A stretch of DNA of 64,000 nt, from the NCBI GenBank assembly GCA_030544235.1, contig CM060464.1, forward strand, positions 29,634,152 to 29,698,151, read 5' to 3'. The position numbers and the translations under genes are program-made. Within the stretch, counting starts at the first letter, position 1, and each line of letters begins with the position of its first letter. The notes beneath the pieces were generated by a model that was not told the DNA's origin, made no database searches, and saw only the letters and a program-made list of their open reading frames with translations. The DNA comes from Lepturacanthus savala (taxonomy: Eukaryota; Chordata; Actinopteri; Scombriformes; Trichiuridae). This document shows positions 11,416 to 26,400 of the stretch, in pieces.

Positions 11416-14400
11416 GAGATTGTGTACATGGGACAATTTTCTGCAAAGAAAAGAGTACAAAATGGAAAAAAATAGACATGATGGTTAGTGACTCAAGTGA
11501 AATAACACACATTTTCCACTTAAATAAAATAAATGTGCTGAGTTTAGAGGCTGTTTTCACATCCATCCACTAAACAGGGAAAGTTTTTTCTGTGTTGTCC
11601 TTAAATCTCAGATTAAAATATGATTTTGTGACATCACACCTCATTTAAAAGCCAGTTATTATTCCCATATGCAAAACACTTGAATGTAAAAGTGTGAAAG
11701 CTTGAGCGCTTCGTTCCACATGCGTCTCCTCACCAGTTTGATCCCCTTCACGAAGGGCTCGGAGCTGGACAGCTCAGCGCTGGCCGACGGCGGTGTGGGC
11801 GGAGCGCTGCTCCGTATCCCGATGGTTGCTAGGAAACAGATGATGCACGTGGGGGCAGCATAGGCAAGCAGCTGGAGGAGGGAGAGACAGGTAATGAGAC
11901 GATAGATGGATGTTAGCAGCTTAAATCACAGAGCGTCCATCATCATCAAGCAGATTCAACCAATCACAGCAGCCGCTGCAATCCCACAATGCCTTGAGGG
12001 AGTCAGGGGAACATTTGCCTTTATTAGATATTTCATATCATACAGTGATATAACATGAGGGAAGCATCTTAGCCAGATACAGATGTTTTAGTAACATGAT
12101 TTATTCCACATTATAATCAGAATTTGTTACTATCAGCTTTGCTAGGCTTATCCTACTGCTGTCATGGTTTGGTTTGGTCATGGATATTTGTATTTTTTGT
12201 TGTTAATGTCATTCCTTGTTTTCATTGTTCTATATCTGTAGAGCTCATCTAGGACCCCCTAGAAAACAAGATGATTCCTCATAAGGCCTTTATCCTACTC
12301 AATAAATGTATGAATGAAATGAAATGAAACCATTATTTTAAACATGGTTTATCTATTGATTATTTTCTAAATTAACTGGTAGTTGTTTGGAAAACAGTGA
12401 AAAATGCGGACTGCAATTTCAGAACTGTAGATGATAGGGATTAAGATTCTTATGTAAATGGATTTGCCACTATATGTAGAACTGCTGATTTTATTCATAT
12501 GATATTTGCCTGTAAATATTTGCTGTATCTGATCAACACCTTTAGGAATTTTCCCACATACCACATCAGAAATTTCCCACATCAGAGGACTGTCGTACAA
12601 AGAAAGTTCAACAGACCTGGATATCTTTCCATTATCTGGCTTCACTTAATCAAACCTAACTACAATAAAAGCTGGTTACCAACTGACTCTGTCAACTCTG
12701 GGTTTTCATTTGAAAGATGCGGGTTAATTGTTAATTACAAGCGTCACTATCAGATCCATGACTGATGTACTTCATGAGGTTTGATATAACCTGCACATAA
12801 AAAACTACAAGTACTGACTGACTGTTTCTGCTGCTGAAGCAAAGAAATGTAACAGAAAACTAGTGAATGACCAATAAACAGTCAATAACAGGGTGATTAT
12901 GGATCTAACGAAAGACAAGAGCCAATTTCCTTTTTTTTTCCAGTAATCATCACACAGTGATAAAATAAGCTTCACACAATTAACATAAAACCACATCTCT
13001 GTTTGTTAGAATCTCTGCTTTTTAAACAGAGAGAAAATAAATGGGGTCAAAACTGTCACGTGGTGTAACACTAAAAACTTGATAACAAATAGTTTAACTC
13101 TCGTAAAACAGTTTTCAAAAATTTAAAAACACATGCTATCAACTAGTTTTATATTCAAGGTGGATTCATTTTCAACTTGCCATTTTGTGTCGCACATTCT
13201 GTGTGATTTTTGTAAAAAAAAAAATGTTAAAAATGGACGTTGAGGTACCTAAATAATGCATCTTAAAACTCTCTATTAAAAAGTTTTTGACTTTCTCATC
13301 TTGTCAACCATCATTTGTCACTGACCCAAATATAAAATCAAATATATATTTATCTTCACTTTATTGCAAACTGGAATTATGTCTATGTAGGTATCCTGTA
13401 GAAATGATAACCTCCTCTATTATTAATAATATTATTATTATACATGTTGACCTCTCATCTCGAACATAACTATTCAGCATGAGTTACCATGGTGACCAGT
13501 AGCAGCAGAACTATACAGCGAGCTCAAAGACGTGCTGTTGCCTATTCACCCATGAACAACTCTATCAGTCCTGACTGTGAATCTACTGCAACATTCACTC
13601 TCTCCACCAGCTTTGAGAATATTTTCTACAGTATATATATATATATATATATACTAATATTTTCGATGCTCAGCTTTCTTCACCAGATATTCACTAACGT
13701 TCCCTGCTGGGTGAGTAGCAGTTTATTAACAGCATCTTTGCTTTTCCCTCCCAGATGTTCCCAACCAGTTTATTACACTGATTAAATGATGACACATCAA
13801 TCTAACACCAGTCAGACACAGGAAGTTAGACCTTGTGCAGATGTGAACTCACCAGACTGGGGATTTCTTTAGCGGTTGCAGCCATCATGGGAGAGATGAT
13901 GTTAGCCAGCAGGACACCCAGCGGATTGGCTGAGGAGAGAAACAAGAAGTTATTCTGGCTTCAGTCCTAAATTAAGAATCAACACAGATTCAATATACTT
14001 TCCGTTCTCATGTTTCATTGTTTCACTTCTTATCTAAGTATCGTTGACATGAAATACAAAAAAAACCCTTTTAGCTCATAGGTTTCTTCTAAGTGATTTA
14101 TATCCAGCTCTTAGTGGTGCTACTAATGATGTAGAAGTACTTTGTTGACAAAAGCGACTACATTAAATTGTTCTTTCAGTGATCTGCACTTTAACCGAGT
14201 AGATTTTATTTGCTCCTTCTTTCTATCTTACTCCACTCCAGCTTTAAGAAAACATTTTTTTGCCTTTATACTGTATTAAGGTGCCAGTTAGATTCTGTTT
14301 AGCTGAGCCAGAGACTTTCTGTCGAGGATATAACAGTTCACGATTTAATGGTTTAAAATGGTTGTCCTATTGGCAGGGTTTATACCACTTATTTTATTTG

Positions 14401-17400
14401 TCGTGTTCTGACCTGCAGGATTGTGCTACTGTAGGATAAAGTCTGAAAACTCTAAAAGCTTAGGCAGCTTAGGGGGCCTCCCAAGTGTCCACAAAAATTA
14501 AAAGGGGACTATCTACTACAAAAAAATAAATAAATTGAAACGGGGCCCCTGGATGCCGAAGGCCACTACCGATGACATGGTGCACTGACTGTGTTAAAAT
14601 GTGTTAATATTTTTAATGTGTTATTTTTAAATAATTAATTGTAATTAACACCTTAATGTCCCATCCCTACTGTCAACATAAAAAAGAGAGTGCTCATCAT
14701 AAGCCTTTTTCACTTATGCATTACATGAGAATCAGGTCCAGACATTGTGTGGAGTTGCTCTTTCATACATGCAGCACATCACTGGATCATCATTGTCTCT
14801 GACACATTGACACATACTGGAAATACACCATTGGGTTTAGGTGGGAGGGGTGTCTGTGAGATGCTGATTGATGGTATGATTTCTTTGTGGATCCTGACCA
14901 GCAGATTCTCCTTCGTTCTCCAGTTAGAGATGTGTAGTACAGGTGTCGTGGCTACTTTAGGAGGAGCAGTGTGACTGACAGAGAGTCAGGCTGGTTACAG
15001 ACTGAGCTGAGAGCTCAGTTAGCATGTAGCTGGGAAGTAGCAGTGCAATGTGTGTACGGTTTCGGCTGCTTGTCAGGAAACCAAACCAGGTGTGTGTCTT
15101 TCATGAATGTATTATAGAACTGGATACATGACTGAAAAGTGGCCGCCATTTATTTCAATGGAAGCTCGTCTGGTGCATACACTGAAAAGGTTCCTGACTT
15201 CTGGGTTTAATTCTGCATTATATGACCCATAGAGACTGATCAGTAGAGTCACCTCCCATGATGCTCTGGGGCCTCCTGATGAGAAAGTGTAAATTACCAA
15301 GAAAAGAAATCACATTTTAATTCACGTTTCTGGCCACATTAAACACTGTTTGGTGAAAAATAAATAAATAGATTAAAACGCTACCGAGACACAGCATGAC
15401 TGCGCTGCATCACACAGCTGTGACGTCACACTGGGAATAGAGAGTTTTCTGGTGGATAAAAGGTCCATGACTTAAAAATGTAGAATACAAAGTTGAGTAA
15501 TTAACAGGGATATAGTGGAGGTGTCCTGTCATCAGTTTCACAGGCTTCTCTTTTACAAATGCAATCTATGAGAAAAAATATTTTTGGGTTGCATGGTATT
15601 TTTTGTTGCAGTAACACAAGTGGCCACTGGGGAAAAAATGGCGTGCTGCTGAGAGACAGTACCCCATCCAGGTTTTATAATACACCCATGGTGTCTATCT
15701 CAGATATACATTATATCAGATATACAAGTTTGCAGTGTCATAACTACATCTTTAAAGTTTATAACAAATCAGCCGTTTAAATATTGGTTGAAAATTGAGC
15801 AAGTTTTGGTCATTTAACAGAACATGAACCATTAAAATACATTGTTATGGGTGAGTGAGCTGCCTGTGGTAAGATGGCTGCCATTGCAGATGTTCAACTC
15901 TATTGGCTGTCAGCGTGGATGAGACATCTAACCTTTCATTTGTATTTCTGTGGCCAACGTTATTAATGTCCAGATCCTTTCCAGGTTCAATGTGTAAAAG
16001 GGGCTTAAAAGGAGGAGACCACTCCCCCCTAAACACCACTGGAGAAGTAGAGGAGACGGTCTCCAGCTTCACGTTTCTGAGAAACATGTCTGCAAAGCTT
16101 CTTGAATCATTCTATCATCACTCCACAGAGAGAAGTGTGACATTCTGTATAACAACATAACTGGCGGGAGACAGGAAAACTCTACAGTGGGTCATAAACA
16201 CATCACAGAGGATAATCAGATTCCTCTGCTCCTCACTGGGAGATGTATTCAGATCACGCAGAGCCAGTAACGTCCTGAAGGACACGGCTCAGCCGCTCCA
16301 ACGTCTCTTTCCTCTGCTCCATCTGGAAGCTGCGACTCTGCCTCAATGTCTCGCATCACCAGGCTCAGAGCAGATTCTACCCCAGAGCCGTCGCTCAACT
16401 GAAGACTCAAAACCACGTTGCTGTGTCTGCTGAGTATTTTCCATTAAACTTTAGTCCAATTTGACTCAAATTCACAAGCTGTTGTCATTAAAACAGCCAA
16501 ATGTGTGTTCTTTTTTGGAAAAAGAAAGAATCTCTGATGGTGGATGGGCCAAAAGATAGAAGAAATATAATTTATTATTTTTCTTCAGTTGCCAATTATT
16601 AGTCTAAAACTTGACATATGTGAAACAGCTTTTATTAGTTTCGCCTAAATTAAAAGTCAAGTTGTTCATGACGTGATGTACAACAATGTTTTTAATTAAT
16701 CTGATAATCATAGCAAGTTTATTACATATTAGATATTATATATCAGTGGTTCTCACACTTTGCTTTTAGATGTTTTATAACAGAAAGTTGCCAAAACTAT
16801 AGAGAACTGAAACTGCCATGTTAAAAAATAAATAAATGACTAACTCAGGACATAAATGAATATGCCAGGCAATTCCACTTACTTACTTACATTAAATTAA
16901 TCTATTTGTGTATTATTTTCATAAATGCCCCATTTATTAGATTTTCCTTTTTTATTTATTAATACATTCATTTTTAAATGCATTTATTTATGTATTCACC
17001 CCCCATACACACACGCATTTCCCTTTTTCCACCTCAGTATATAAAATGGAAAATCAAATTTGAAATTAAATAAAATTATATGCAATGGAAAAAATAATAG
17101 AAAATAGATATGTTAATGGTACCATTTTGGTTCAACAGAATTATTTTAAAAAACAAACTAATGAAACTGGCCTGGACAAAAATGATGGTACCCTTAACTT
17201 AATATTTTGTTGCACAACCTTTTGAGGCAATCAGTGCAGTCAAGTGATTTCTGTTGCTCTCAATGAGACTTCTGCACCTGTCGACAGGAATTATGGCCCA
17301 CTCCTAATGAGCAAACTGCTCCAGCTGTCTCAGGTTTGAAGGGTGCCTTCTCCAGACTGCATGTTTCAGCTCCTTCCACAGATGTTCAATAGGATTTAGA

Positions 17401-20400
17401 CCAGGGCTCATAGAAGGCCACATCAGAACAGTCCAGTGTTTGGTTCTTAGCCATTCCTGGGTGTTTTTAGCTGTGTTTTGGGTCATTATCCTGTTGGAGG
17501 ACCCATGACCTGCAACTGAGACGAAGCTTTCTGACACTAGGCAACAGATTTCACTCCAGAATGCCTTGATAGTCTTGAGATTTCATTGTACCCTGCACAC
17601 ATCCAAGACATCCTGTGCCAGATACAGCAAAGCAGCTCCAGAACATAACAGAGCCTCCTCCATGTTTCACAGTAGGCACAGTCTTCTTTTCTTCGTGTGC
17701 TTCTTTTTTGTGTCTGCGAACATAGAGCTGATGTGACCAAAGGACATTGTCCCAGAAGCTTTGCAGCTTTTCAATATATGTTTTGGCAAATTCCAGTCTC
17801 GTTTTTTTTATGACTTGCTTTCAACAGTGGTGTCCATTTTGGCTCAAGATCTGACACTGATGTAACTTGACCTTGGAGTTCACCTCTAATCTCTTTTGAA
17901 GTTATTCTGGGATCTTTGGTCACCATTCGTATTACCCGTCTCTTCAATTTGTCATCCATCCATTTTCCTCTTGCGGCTACGTCCAGGGAGGTTGGCAACA
18001 GTCCCGTGGACTTTAAATTTCTGAATAATATGTGCAACTGTTGTCACAGGAACATCATGCTGCTTGGAGATGGTCTTATAGCCTTTACGTTTAACATGCT
18101 TGTCTATAATTTTATTTCTAAGCTCCTAAGACAACGCTCTCCTTTGCTTTCTGTGGTCCATGTTCAGTGTGATACACAGCATGATACCAAACAGCACAGT
18201 GACTACTTTTCACCCTTTAAATAGGCACTGACTGGTTACAAGGTTGAAGACACCTGTGATGCTAATTAGAGGACACACCTTAGTTTAACATATCCTTGTG
18301 GTCATATTATTTTCAATCTTTTTTAGGGGTACCATCATTTTTGTCCAGGACGGTTTCTTTAGTTTGTTTTTTAAAATAATTCTGTTGAACCAAAATTCAA
18401 AATCAATGTCTGATTTTCATTCGTTCATTTTCAGTAAATTTTTGTTTATTATTACTTTTGTCAGTTTCAAGTCATTTCAGTGACCAATGTAACGGAAGGG
18501 TTAGGTATTCATTGGACTTAACTGCTTAAATTTTAATTAAAAAATAAATTTATAAAAAACCTGTGTTCTAAAACATTTGAACAGTAGTGTATATGGTTCC
18601 CATGAAGAGTAAAAGCTTCACTACTTAAAGCTATTAAAGCTGTAAAAGCTGCATTATTAAACAGTAATTCACTCACACATGGAGGCGATCATGTTGGCGG
18701 TGGCCCGCTGGTGGTCAGGAAACCACAGAGCCGCCAGCTTGGTGGGGGTGAAGATGATGAGGGGCTGGGCCAGGGCGCCGAACGTCTGACCCAGCATCAC
18801 TAATCCATAGATGCCTGCAGAATCGTCCAGCAGGTTCCCCACATAGCGCAGCACGCCTCCGGCCATGTTCAGCCACGAACCCAGGATCAGCTGCAGCAAT
18901 GGGACACAGGGGTCAGAGGTCACACAGACAGAGGGAATCCACACATTCTATTTCTGCACTTCTCAGAGATCATGTGTCATTCAAACAGTGGGACAGACCA
19001 TCTTTATTCATATAAGTTACATAGCTGACAGTAATGTCATTATTTTAGCAGGTATTTAGTCATTAACTATAGGATATAATATGTTTTTTGTCATTTTGAC
19101 CTGACAGCGATGCTAGTTAAGGCAAAGTCAAATGGATTTATCCTCCAGGAATCATTAATCTCTGCACCAATTTCATGATAACCCAATCACAAGTTGTCCT
19201 TGTCCTAAACAACAACACATATGGCGTCTTTGTATTATGCTGTTTCTGTCCTAGTAAATTGTAGCTGTTGGTACAGGTTTGTCATATTGTATTTATTCGT
19301 CAATCATTTTAACCACCTATTGCATGAAATATTCCTTAGGCATGGTAAAAAAATATTTTGAGTATTTTTATTATTTAAAATGGCCTAAATAATAGATATA
19401 TTAAAAAAAAATATAAGAAAAAGTTGTAAACATAGTCTCAGGATAGTTTCCTGCTATGTAAGTCAATGGGACTCCATTAGGTTGTATACACTAGGAATTT
19501 TCCTTATTTGCATATTGTTGCCATATGGCAACACATTTTTTTATTAGCAGATTAGGAAAAAAACAACTTATAACATCAACATTTAATTAAGTGTAAAAAC
19601 AAAAATAAAGATTACTTACCCTAGATAGTGGCTTGTTTTTTTTATTTGGTAAAGGTTTTCAAAATTTCGAATAAAAGAAAACCTTCTGTTGTGAGACAAT
19701 GATGCTCACATGTCAAATGTCCATGAGTAAACAGGATATCCTGGTCATGTGACCTCATAAATTGTATGTTCTTCAAAACACAAGCCCCCTTTTCACACCA
19801 AGCTGTAAATAATGATTTCATATAACAGCTTTTTAGAAAAAATAAAGATAGGGTTAGTATTAAGGTAAGTATTTTTTGCCATATGTAATTGAGGGTTAAA
19901 TAAATTGAGCTTGCTTCTTAAAATAATCTCATATGATCTCACAGTACCGACTTGTTGGCTCAAACTGACTATAAAAATAAAGATTCCCTGTCACATTATC
20001 TAGTGACAATAATATATTGTTCATAATTCAGACAAAGGATGAAGGACTGAGGAGAACACTGGTTGAATGAAATAACATCAGGGCTACATTTATTATGAAC
20101 AACCCCTCAAGCATGAAAACACTAAATTCCACCAGATGTTAAGATTCAATCATGCCTGTTTAATGATATAATTATGAAGGTGGATTGATTCCACCTTAAT
20201 AATAACAGAGATGTTAGGTCCTTCAGTGTAAAATCTTTTTTCTGTACCTGTTATTCTACACTCGCCACTTAGGACAAACTCTTTTTAGTTTTCAGTGTAC
20301 CGTGATGCGGAGTCCGAGGGTGTCCAGCATCCATGTGGTCCCGAAGCTCAGTGGTATGGCCACCACCATGTAGACCAGCGATAACCAGTTGATTTGTGCC

Positions 20401-23400
20401 AGCGTGACCTTCAGGTGCTGAGCAGATTGGTCTGCTACTGGTGCGAATGTCAGCCATAGCTGGGGACACAAAGGACACGATTCGTTCAAAAAGTCAGTCA
20501 TTTTCTATACATACTTATTCCTCATTAGGGTCACAGGGGTCTGCTGGAGCCAATCCCAGTGTGTTACGGTGAGAGGCAGGGATACACCCCAGATGGTCGA
20601 CAGCCAATCGTGGGGCACACACACCATTCGCTCACACACTCACACCTACAGGCAATTTAGAGTTGTCAATTAACCTGAGCATGTTTTTGGACTGTGGGAG
20701 GAAGCTGGAGTACCTGGTGAAAACCCAAGCAGACACAGGGAGAACATGCAAACTCCACAAAGAAAGGTCCCAGACCCAGGACCAAGATGGTCTTGAACCC
20801 AAGACCTTCTTGCTGTGAGGCAACAGCGCTAACCCCTGTTCCACCGTGTCGCCCTCAAAAATTACAGCTAATACTCATTTGTTAGTAAAAAGTAAAAGTA
20901 AAGCTCACTATGGAAAACTGGTGACTGGTTGGTATGAATCAGCAGTGGAACTCCTGCTGTTATTGGCGAGGCTGTGGATTACTGCTCAATGTTAACTGGT
21001 CTGTTCCACAAGATCAGGTGTGTCAAACTCAAGGCCCGTGGGCCGGCTCTGGTCCGGCACCTCATTTTATGTGGCCATCGAGAGCTTACTTGCATGATTT
21101 ATTGAGAGATGGGCTAATAGATAAAAGCTAATAAACTTTTAAACTGAACGAAGACATGCTGGTCACATCTTTTTTGTACAAATTCAAGGTGTGTTCAAGC
21201 ACATCTTGGTAACTCCAAAATCTATTCTTTTTTGGCCATAAATGTTGTTTAAAACAGAAAAGTTTCAATTTTTCTTTATCTTCCCTTTGTCGTAATACAC
21301 GAGTCATTACTTGTTCTTTATATTTATTTCTATATTGGCATATTTTTTTAATTAAATAAAACGATGAATTTTGAGTTATAATTAAATCACATTATTATGA
21401 ATGGTCAAGGTAATTATGTAATATGATAAGACAGACAGATACGTTTATATGTTTACAACCAGGCCTTTGAGGGCAAACATAAGACTGATGTGGTCCAGGA
21501 TGCCACCCCTGCACTAGATGCTGCTAACTCACCATACATTCTACCAAATAATGAATGAATCTTTGAAGATCTAATATTGATCATTTGGGAAAAGCAGCTC
21601 CAAAGTTTACAGATACAGTAACAACAAAAAAAGTAATTAAATATAGCACTTACACTCCACAATGTCTTTTATGGTCAGAAAAAAAGGAGAAATGTAAAAC
21701 TAAAAATGGAAAAATAAGCAGAAGTAACAGAAGAAAATGCTGAAATACTTTAAGAAATGAATCACTTCTCCTTTGGGAAATACAAGTTTTAACTGTGAGT
21801 AGTGAACAGATTCATCTGCTCTTTAAACATAAATGATTTGTAAAATGTTAAAATATAGTTAGATCTGAAGTAGTTGCAACAGTTTCACTAGATGGAATCA
21901 AAGCCTGAATGACCTTTGGTAAACCTGCCATGTGGAAACATTCAAGTTGATCCCAGACAGCGTTTTAAAATGTCAACTCAGGACTTTGGCGGTAAAACTA
22001 AAGGCTGTCATCAGCAGGAGGATCAGTCAATGTCGTCTATTGATTTGTGTCACAGATGTCCATTACAGGCTGTAATGATTACAGACATTATCAGGTAATC
22101 AATTAATTGTTTTGTCAATAAAACATCAAAAACACAGTGAACCACTTGTCCAAAACCAATAATGATAATATATGAAAGGATCTATACTGAGTATATTAAT
22201 GTGTAATCAGATTTTAGATCTAATCATTCACTTTGCAATCTTAAGGAACAGGCATCAAATATCATGTCAACCACATTATCTCAGTGTTTCCTTTCAGTGT
22301 TTGATCCTACAGCAGTGGACGTACAGTCCAGTCAGCGATGCCTTGAATAGCATTCTCCAAGATGGCTAACACAGATCCACGACCATCTAAATTCCAAACA
22401 GACTGGAACAAGTGTTGTCTTGCCAGGAAAAGAGAAGATCACAGGAAAAGAGAAGATCTCAAGTCACCATGGACACAATCACAATAACATGATGGCTACA
22501 TTATGGTTGTGACTTATATTCCCTTCTTTGTACTTAATGGTTAAACTGGCTCCAGCCAGACATGATGGGATTGAGGAAACTTTGAGGAGGAAGAAGGCAC
22601 AGTATCATCAAAATTGTTGCATAATATTCAGCAAAACAAAACTGGAGTACGCTTGATGAGAATCACAAAAAAAGATGAGAGTACTCAGCCAGTGGAATGC
22701 CAGACCAAGCTGAGTAGAACCAGCGTTAAAAGCCAAATGTGTTTCATATGTGACAAAAAAACGTGCTCTGAACACACAAGACAAGCTGTGACAATGAATC
22801 TCAATAAGAGAGTTAATGAATGTGTCCAAACTTTAAAGGACGGAAAACATCTTGCAAGACTCAGTGGTGATGTTATTGCACAGAGTTTCCATTCCATGTT
22901 ACACGCTAAACAGACCTATAACATATCGAGAAGTCAACCTTAGAGCCACCAAAGACCTACACAATATAGAGACCTTAAAACCACTGCATACCTATATAAT
23001 GTAGAGAGACCATACCTTAAAACCACCACAGACCTATACGATATAGAGAAGTAATACCTTAGAGCCCAATAGACCTATACAATATAGAGAGGTAATACCT
23101 TAGAGCCTAATAGACCTATATAATATAGAGAGGTAATACCTTATAGCCCAATAGACCTATACAATATAGAGAGGTAATACCTTAGACCCTAATAGACCTA
23201 TATAATATAGAGAGGTAATACCTTAGAGCCCAATAGACCTATGCAATATAGAAAGGTAATACCTTAAAGCCACCATGGACCTATACAATATAGAGAGGTA
23301 ATACCTTAGAGCCCAATAGACCTATACAATATAGAGAGGTAATGCCTTAGAGCCCAATAGACCTATACAATATAGAGAGGTAATGCCTTAGAGCCCAATA

Positions 23401-26400
23401 GACCTATACAATATAGAGAGGTAATGCCTTAGAGCCACCAAAAGACTGGACAGAAACCGAAGAGGACGCCCACCCAGAGGCATTCTCAGAGCTAGTCACA
23501 TATCTAGTTAAGTGTAGCAAGAAGTCTTTAACACTCCCTTAACTCTTATTGAGAATCATAGTTTATAGATTTGAGATCATAGCTTGTCTAGTTCAGCGGA
23601 TAAGGGCTTCAATGTCACATTGTGTTGCACCAAAACAATGATGTCCCATGGAAAGATATAATAAAATATTTACAAAAATGTGAGCGGTGTACTCATGTTT
23701 GTGAGATACTATAATTAAAAATGTACCCATAATTTCACTCTGAGTATATTCAGATTAAAATGTCAAAACACAGGTTATAAAAGCTCCAGGACACAGGAAA
23801 TGACATCTACTCAATGTAAATATGTTCTGTGGGATATGTTCCTGGTCTTCTCTATTATATTGCCCCACATTTCAAATGCTTGATAAACCTGTGTAGTAAG
23901 TTACAATGAATTTGATCAATGATGGTTTTCCTAGACTTGGCAGCATTTCAGCACATTAAATTAAATATAAAAATAATACTATTACTATAACCATCTTCAT
24001 TATTAAGCATTTTTCCTGGGAGGAGGAGGAGGGGGGAAAGGAAGCTCATAATCACCCAGGGTCACCACTGCAGTATCGTGACATGAGAGTCACATGACTA
24101 CAGAGGAGGAAATGACTGGACTTGCTGAGCTCATGTGAGACAGAAGTGGTTTCTCTGATCCATCTGTTCTTTTATTGTATAACCGCACATAACATCTACA
24201 TCCTTAAGTCTCTCCGGGCTACAACAGGACAGTGACAATGTGAGAAATGCAAGAAAAACACTGTGATGAAATATATGTTAAAAAAAACAGAAACACAAAA
24301 AACAATAATCTGCACAAAATACTCCCTGACCCTTCTGAATGAGGCTTTCATAAATTATCTAGTGACATTAATAAATTGTTCATAATTCAGACAAATGATT
24401 AAGGATTAAGGTTGAATGAAATAACATCATGGCTCCATGGCAACACAATAGGGGAAAAACACTCCATTTATTATGAATAACACCTGAAGCATGAAAAAAA
24501 CAAAATTCCACCAGCCTTACACTCATCACACATGGTTGACGGCTCCAGGTTCAGACCAGATGAACCAGATTCCATACACTTACTGGAGGGCAGCTTTTCT
24601 GTAGCTACTGCCAAAAGCTGAGGGCCCCTCTCGTGCATTCTCCTGCCCTGATTTCAGCCAGCAACAACCCTGGATTTGAAAAAAACCCAAGCTCGTTCAT
24701 TTTTTTTAACCCATTTGTTTCTATTCCCAGGACGTGCAGCCTCCGAGCCTCCAGCACAGGATGAGCAGCTGACAGACAGTCGCTGCATTTACACGCCCAA
24801 ACTGGAACTAACCGGGTTACTGTCAGTGTCAGAACGCTCTACTGACCTTATTTCTAGATTTTGTGGGAGACGCCTCATTTACTCATTTATTGTTAATGTC
24901 TTCTTCTACACATGTTTCTTTCCTTGTGTATATTACAGAGATACAACAGGAAAAGACGTCTCTATGGCAGCAGAGTAGGGACAAGACTGTTACAACAAAA
25001 TAATTCAAACTAAAGTCTGAGTTCAATTGAGACAAGTGCTAAAATTAAGAAAAAAGACAACTCTACATAACCTATTGTTTTTACAGTTTAACAGAAATTC
25101 ACAGTCACACTATAAGTGTGAGCAGTAAACATGGTTATACAGTAACCCAATTACTGCAGGGCATGCATGGATGTATTATAGAACTGGATAACAGACTGAA
25201 AAATGGTCACCATTCATTTCAATGGAATTTGATCGCATGGCACATATGCTGAAAAAGTTCCTGACTGCAGGTTTATTTCCGAGTTATGCAACCAATACAG
25301 ACTGATCAATAGAGTCATCTCCCATGATGCTCCAGGGTGATAACAATGTGTAAACTGCAAAAAAAAAAAAAAAAAAAAAAAACTCACATTTGAGTTATTT
25401 AATTTTCACTTGCTGACCACATTAAAAAACATTCAAAGAAGAATAAATAAAATGTCCTCACTCCCAAGCTGAGACGTCACACTGGGAATAGAGACTTTTC
25501 CAGATCTTTTCTGGTTGTTAGCAAGGTTTTTGAAAGATAAAATTTCCATGACTTAAAAATATAGAATACAAAGAGTCGTAATTAACAGGGTTATAGTGGG
25601 GGGTGTCCTGTCAACAGTTTTACAAGCTTCTATTTTATTATACAATCTATGAGAAAAACGCTTTTTGGGTCACATGGGATTTTTTGGTTGCAATACCAGT
25701 GGCACTTAGAGGCTGTACCATATCCAGGTCTTTAATACATCCATAAATGGATGTATTAACATATCCATATCTCAGATTTTCTGCCATAACCTGATTTTTC
25801 AGAGTAACATGATTTCATTGGCACACATAAGCATACTGAAAAAACATCCAGGTTAAACTATTACAACCATAAATCATGCAACAAGATGATGCTGAATGAG
25901 ACCCCTGCTGCTAAATGAACCCAGTGTTTAACAAGGTGGAAACCATCTTACATACCGTATTTTCCGGACTATAAGTCGTAGTTTTTTTCATAGTTTAGCC
26001 GGGGGTGCGACTTATACTCTGGAGCGACCTATGTGTGAAATTATTAACACATTATTACCGGTATATAATTTCACGTTATTTTCACACTAAACCGCAAGAG
26101 GGCGCTCTAGGCTTGTGTTGATAATTTTAAAAACAACTGAGAAGGCATCGAAAAGAAAATCATATTCTGCAGGTTACGAGCTGCAAGATTTCATTAGATT
26201 TTAGTTACCGGATATTTGGAGTGACACGGAGGGTTTTGGTAAACTTCTTAGCATGTTATTGATGCTGTAGTTATCGGAATAGCTCTTAATGTTATGTTAA
26301 CATGGCATGTTAACCAGGCACGTTCTCAGTTGTGTCATGTAACGTCAGCACCGTTCAGCCTGTTGTTGATTCTATTCTATTTTTATTTTAAATTGTTCGT

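Noticed and set aside
22938..23446. Regular direct repeats resembling a CRISPR array
   Set aside because: Units are contiguous 41-bp copies without unique spacers, in vertebrate DNA. It is a minisatellite.
24676..24978. A 100-codon frame with a hydrophobic stretch
   Set aside because: No family resemblance. Hydrophobicity comes from a T-rich tract.
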